DNA from: DATFKA01 sp042095835
GTDB lineage: Bacteria; Bacteroidota; Bacteroidia; Chitinophagales; Saprospiraceae
Direction of reading: 5' to 3'
Assembly (NCBI GenBank): GCA_042095835.1
Contig: JBELML010000005.1
Coordinates: forward strand, 33,670-97,669
DNA length: 64,000 bases
Numbering within the stretch: position 1 is the stretch's first letter; every line of letters starts with the position of its first letter. Of this stretch, positions 62,182 to 64,000 are shown one piece after another. The translations under genes were made by a program, and so were the position numbers. The notes beneath the pieces are model-generated. The model was given only the letters and a program-made list of their open reading frames with translations, did no database searches and had not been told where the DNA came from.

Positions 62182-62256
62182 TACTATAAATTTTATAGTA
62201 GCAAAACTAAGTATAGTATACTATCTTTGCAATAACGGTCGAAAATGATAGTATAC
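62182..62256. promoter_or_regulatory. Divergent promoters and three HxlR operator candidates
   Basis: Minus strand: TTG (62232..62230), exactly 20 bp, then TAGTTTTG (62209..62202), a perfect promoter for the SDR-LLM operon. Plus strand: TATCTTTG (62222-62229) as -7 for the HxlR gene, without a -33 TTG. The palindrome ATAGTATACTAT (62213-62224) fills the minus promoter spacer and overlaps the plus -7. A second one, TACTATAAATTTTATAGTA (62182-62200), lies at the expected minus start site. A half-site GATAGTATAC (62247-62256) lies just before the HxlR ATG. One regulator could thus repress both directions. Confidence 0.8.
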
Positions 62257-62260
62257 ATTT

Positions 62261-62617
62261 ATGAAAGAACAATCGTCAAAGAAAATTAAATTCCGAGACA
62301 AAGCATACCCCTGTTGTACAAGTTTGACTATGGGTATCATTGGAGGAAAATGGAAGACAGTGATTCTTTTCCACCTAATGAATGAAAAGTTGAGGTATAG
62401 TGAATTAAGAAAGTCAATGCCCAGCGTTACGGAAAGAACATTAAGTCTACAACTAAAAGCCTTAGAAGAGGACGGCCTGATTGACCGAAAGGTGTATACT
62501 TCAAAACCTCCATTGAAAGTAGAGTATTCATTGACGGATTTTGGTAAAACTTTAATCCCTTTAATCCAAGCTATCGCCAACTGGGGCGATTATGTTGTCG
62601 AGGAGTATTCAAGTTAA
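62261..62617 (+). CDS. HxlR-family transcriptional regulator
   Basis: A 118-residue winged-helix regulator. The family signature is complete: CCTSLTMGIIGGKWKTVILFHLMNEKLRYSELRKSMPSVTERTLSLQLKALEEDGLIDRKVY, with YSLTDFGKTLIPLI as the C-terminal helix. The tandem Cys-Cys at about residues 18-19 is a candidate redox or electrophile sensor, as shown for some HxlR proteins. It is divergent from the SDR-luciferase-like operon and probably controls it, since palindromes cover both promoters. Confidence 0.93.
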   Translation: MKEQSSKKIKFRDKAYPCCTSLTMGIIGGKWKTVILFHLMNEKLRYSELRKSMPSVTERTLSLQLKALEEDGLIDRKVYTSKPPLKVEYSLTDFGKTLIPLIQAIANWGDYVVEEYSS

Positions 62618-62785
62618 AGTTTAGGTGCAATTTATAAAAAGTGCTGTTTCCTTCTTAAACATTCAAAAAGAATAACGCACTGCTCCTAAAATTATAGCCT
62701 CCTCAAGAACAAGCTTATCCTCTTTTTCCAAATCTCCCAAACCCCGTTTTTCCTACAATATCCCGATATAGAAATCACTTTGACT

Positions 62786-63931
62786 TTATCCTCTGGCCTT
62801 CCATTTCTCTAGTATTTCCTTTTCTCGTTTCATAAACGACTGATCACCATTTAGAATGTTATCTCGGCGCTTTTGCTCAACTGCATCGGAATACCACCAT
62901 TCCTTAGTAGCGTGTACGGTTTCGGATAAGGGCCTGAATTGTAGATCAGCTGAGATGGCTTTGCTATTGTCACTTTTCGACATCCCCGCATATTCGGGCA
63001 ATTGCATCACCCAAGGCTGGATACCAATGATCTTATTCTCTTTTAAAAAATCGAGATCATCAATTTGAATATAATTGACTGGAGAATTAAAGTTGGCATG
63101 AACGCCATGCACAAAGGCATTGGTAGTCATTTTAAAACCAGGACCTGAACCATTGTAAATTCCAGCTGCCTTTTGTTCCAATAACCTTATCATCCATTCG
63201 GCAAGATCTCGAACGTTGATATACTGTACGACTTCATCTTTCCCGCCTGGAATGATGATATCTCCTCCTTTTTCTAATCTAGCCACCCAATACGGGAAAC
63301 GGTCCGTTCGATCACCAGGCCCTACAATCAAAGCGGGTCTTACGATAATAGATCGTTTTGGGCCAAATGCCTCTAGAGTAGCCAACTCGGAAGTGGCTTT
63401 CATTACACCATATTCATAGGCGTATTTCTCGTCTTCAGTGGCATCCTTTGGAATCTCTGTAACCAGTGATCGGCTTTCTGTAAAATCCTCTCCAGTGTAA
63501 GGATAATAGACACTTATGGATGAAGTATACAGGTAATATCCAACATTGTCTACCAGCAGTTGGGCCGTATCTTCGGTCCATTTTGTTCTACGGCCTGAAT
63601 TATCAATGACGACATCCCATTGTCTATTTTTTAGGGCTTCAAGATTATCTTCTCTATCTCCAATTAATCTTTCAACTTTAGAAAAGACTTCTGGATGTAT
63701 TTTAGGTATCGTCTTGCCTCGGGTAAAAGTAGAGACTTTATGGCCTCTTTCTAATGCATAGGCAATTTGGTGGGGACCTAAAAAGCTTGTTCCCCCGAGT
63801 ATAAGGATGTTTAAAGGTGCACTTGGTTTCTCTGGATGTATTCCTTTCTTGAAAGGGCTTGCACCTACCACAGGTCCTAATCCCAATGCTAAGCTAGTCC
63901 CTAGAAATTCACGTCTATTTTTTTTGATCAT
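62786..63931 (-). CDS. Tat-exported NAD-dependent epimerase-like protein
   Basis: A 381-residue extended-SDR protein. The start KKNRREFLGTSLALGLGPVVG is a twin-arginine signal. The nucleotide-binding motif LNILILGGTSFLGPHQIAYAL follows, then VVIDNSGRR, YTSSISVYYPY and YEYGVMKATSE (Tyr-Lys-type active site), and VVQYINVRDLAEWMIRL. It looks like the isoflavone-reductase/UDP-sugar epimerase branch. Its substrate is unknown; export with a bound nucleotide cofactor fits the Tat route. The 69 bp to its right show nothing else. Confidence 0.88.
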   Translation of the reverse strand: MIKKNRREFLGTSLALGLGPVVGASPFKKGIHPEKPSAPLNILILGGTSFLGPHQIAYALERGHKVSTFTRGKTIPKIHPEVFSKVERLIGDREDNLEALKNRQWDVVIDNSGRRTKWTEDTAQLLVDNVGYYLYTSSISVYYPYTGEDFTESRSLVTEIPKDATEDEKYAYEYGVMKATSELATLEAFGPKRSIIVRPALIVGPGDRTDRFPYWVARLEKGGDIIIPGGKDEVVQYINVRDLAEWMIRLLEQKAAGIYNGSGPGFKMTTNAFVHGVHANFNSPVNYIQIDDLDFLKENKIIGIQPWVMQLPEYAGMSKSDNSKAISADLQFRPLSETVHATKEWWYSDAVEQKRRDNILNGDQSFMKREKEILEKWKARG

Positions 63932-64000
63932 ATTTCTTTATGAGCTTTTAGGAATGGGGCATTAATAAAGTATACAAGATTTACGCAGGTATTTTGCTGT

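Noticed and set aside
62221..62580. 119-residue minus-strand frame opposite the HxlR gene
   Set aside because: The HxlR frame is a full family match; the antisense frame has no domain and covers the operator region.

Overview
The window comes from a member of the Bacteroidota, most likely the Saprospiria (a Lewinella/Haliscomenobacter-like bacterium). The evidence is the set of typical families: type IX secretion (T9SS) sorting domains of type A (three proteins) and type B/gliding type (one 2183-residue adhesin), DUF4249 and DUF4296 lipoproteins, DUF4097 proteins, an extracytoplasmic BlaI/M56 pair, and promoters of the Bacteroidetes type (TTG, about 20 bp, TAnnTTTG). No lineage marker such as 16S rRNA is present, so the placement rests on gene content. 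The assembly contains two 100-N scaffold gaps, both inside repeats.

Layout. 0-2.6 kb: branched-chain amino acid genes ilvD and ilvB (truncated by the window edge), minus strand. 3-8.1 kb: a GNAT acetyltransferase, then a minus-strand blaI-M56 operon with a clear two-operator autoregulated promoter and an unusual 1023-residue M56 protein. 8.3-11.4 kb: a possible micro-protein, a membrane protein, a cupin and a secreted GH13 cyclomaltodextrinase. 11.6-18.2 kb: a giant T9SS adhesin. 18-26.4 kb: small secreted proteins, an SDR, a SixA-like phosphatase, DUF4296 and DUF4249 lipoproteins, a PhoB/PhoR-like two-component pair, a LOG-family protein and an NtrC-like activator without a DNA-binding domain. 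26.5-38.5 kb: T9SS cargo (propeller protein, PA-domain protein), bestrophin, an exported HisC-like aminotransferase, an atypical peptide deformylase, an exported asparaginase-type Ntn hydrolase, and a DUF1080/acyltransferase pair. 38.6-41.1 kb: icd and ruvB. 41.2-44 kb: ECF sigma, HEAT-repeat anti-sigma candidate and two DUF4097 proteins. 44.2-48.8 kb: low-complexity repeats, then an adaptor/permease/TolC efflux operon lacking its ATPase. 49-50.8 kb: a 5'-nucleotidase split into two genes. 51.1-54.1 kb: dnaA, a tRNA transcription unit and a decayed sulfatase. 54.2-64 kb: HhH lipoprotein, an AraC-type fusion, DUF1295, DoxX and PhoD proteins, a luciferase-like oxidoreductase/SDR operon facing an HxlR regulator, and an exported epimerase.

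The most unusual locus is 52.6-53.4 kb. A consensus promoter reads into at least five tandem 87-bp units, each of which starts with an exact copy of the 5' half of tRNA-Pro (acceptor strand and D arm) and continues with a hairpin in place of the anticodon arm. The array ends in one intact tRNA-Pro(TGG) and tRNA-Ser(GCT). Two alternating subtypes make a 174-bp higher-order repeat. Other points of interest are an M56 sensor protease carrying six TonB-plug-like repeats and a T9SS sorting domain, and a divergent HxlR operator set.

The genes work together mainly as small operons: translational coupling by 1-nt or 4-nt overlaps is seen for blaI-M56, response regulator-kinase, YbaY lipoprotein-deformylase, sigma-anti-sigma and the 54.2-55.3 kb pair. 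Much of the remaining content is surface or periplasmic, as expected for a polymer-degrading, surface-associated bacterium.
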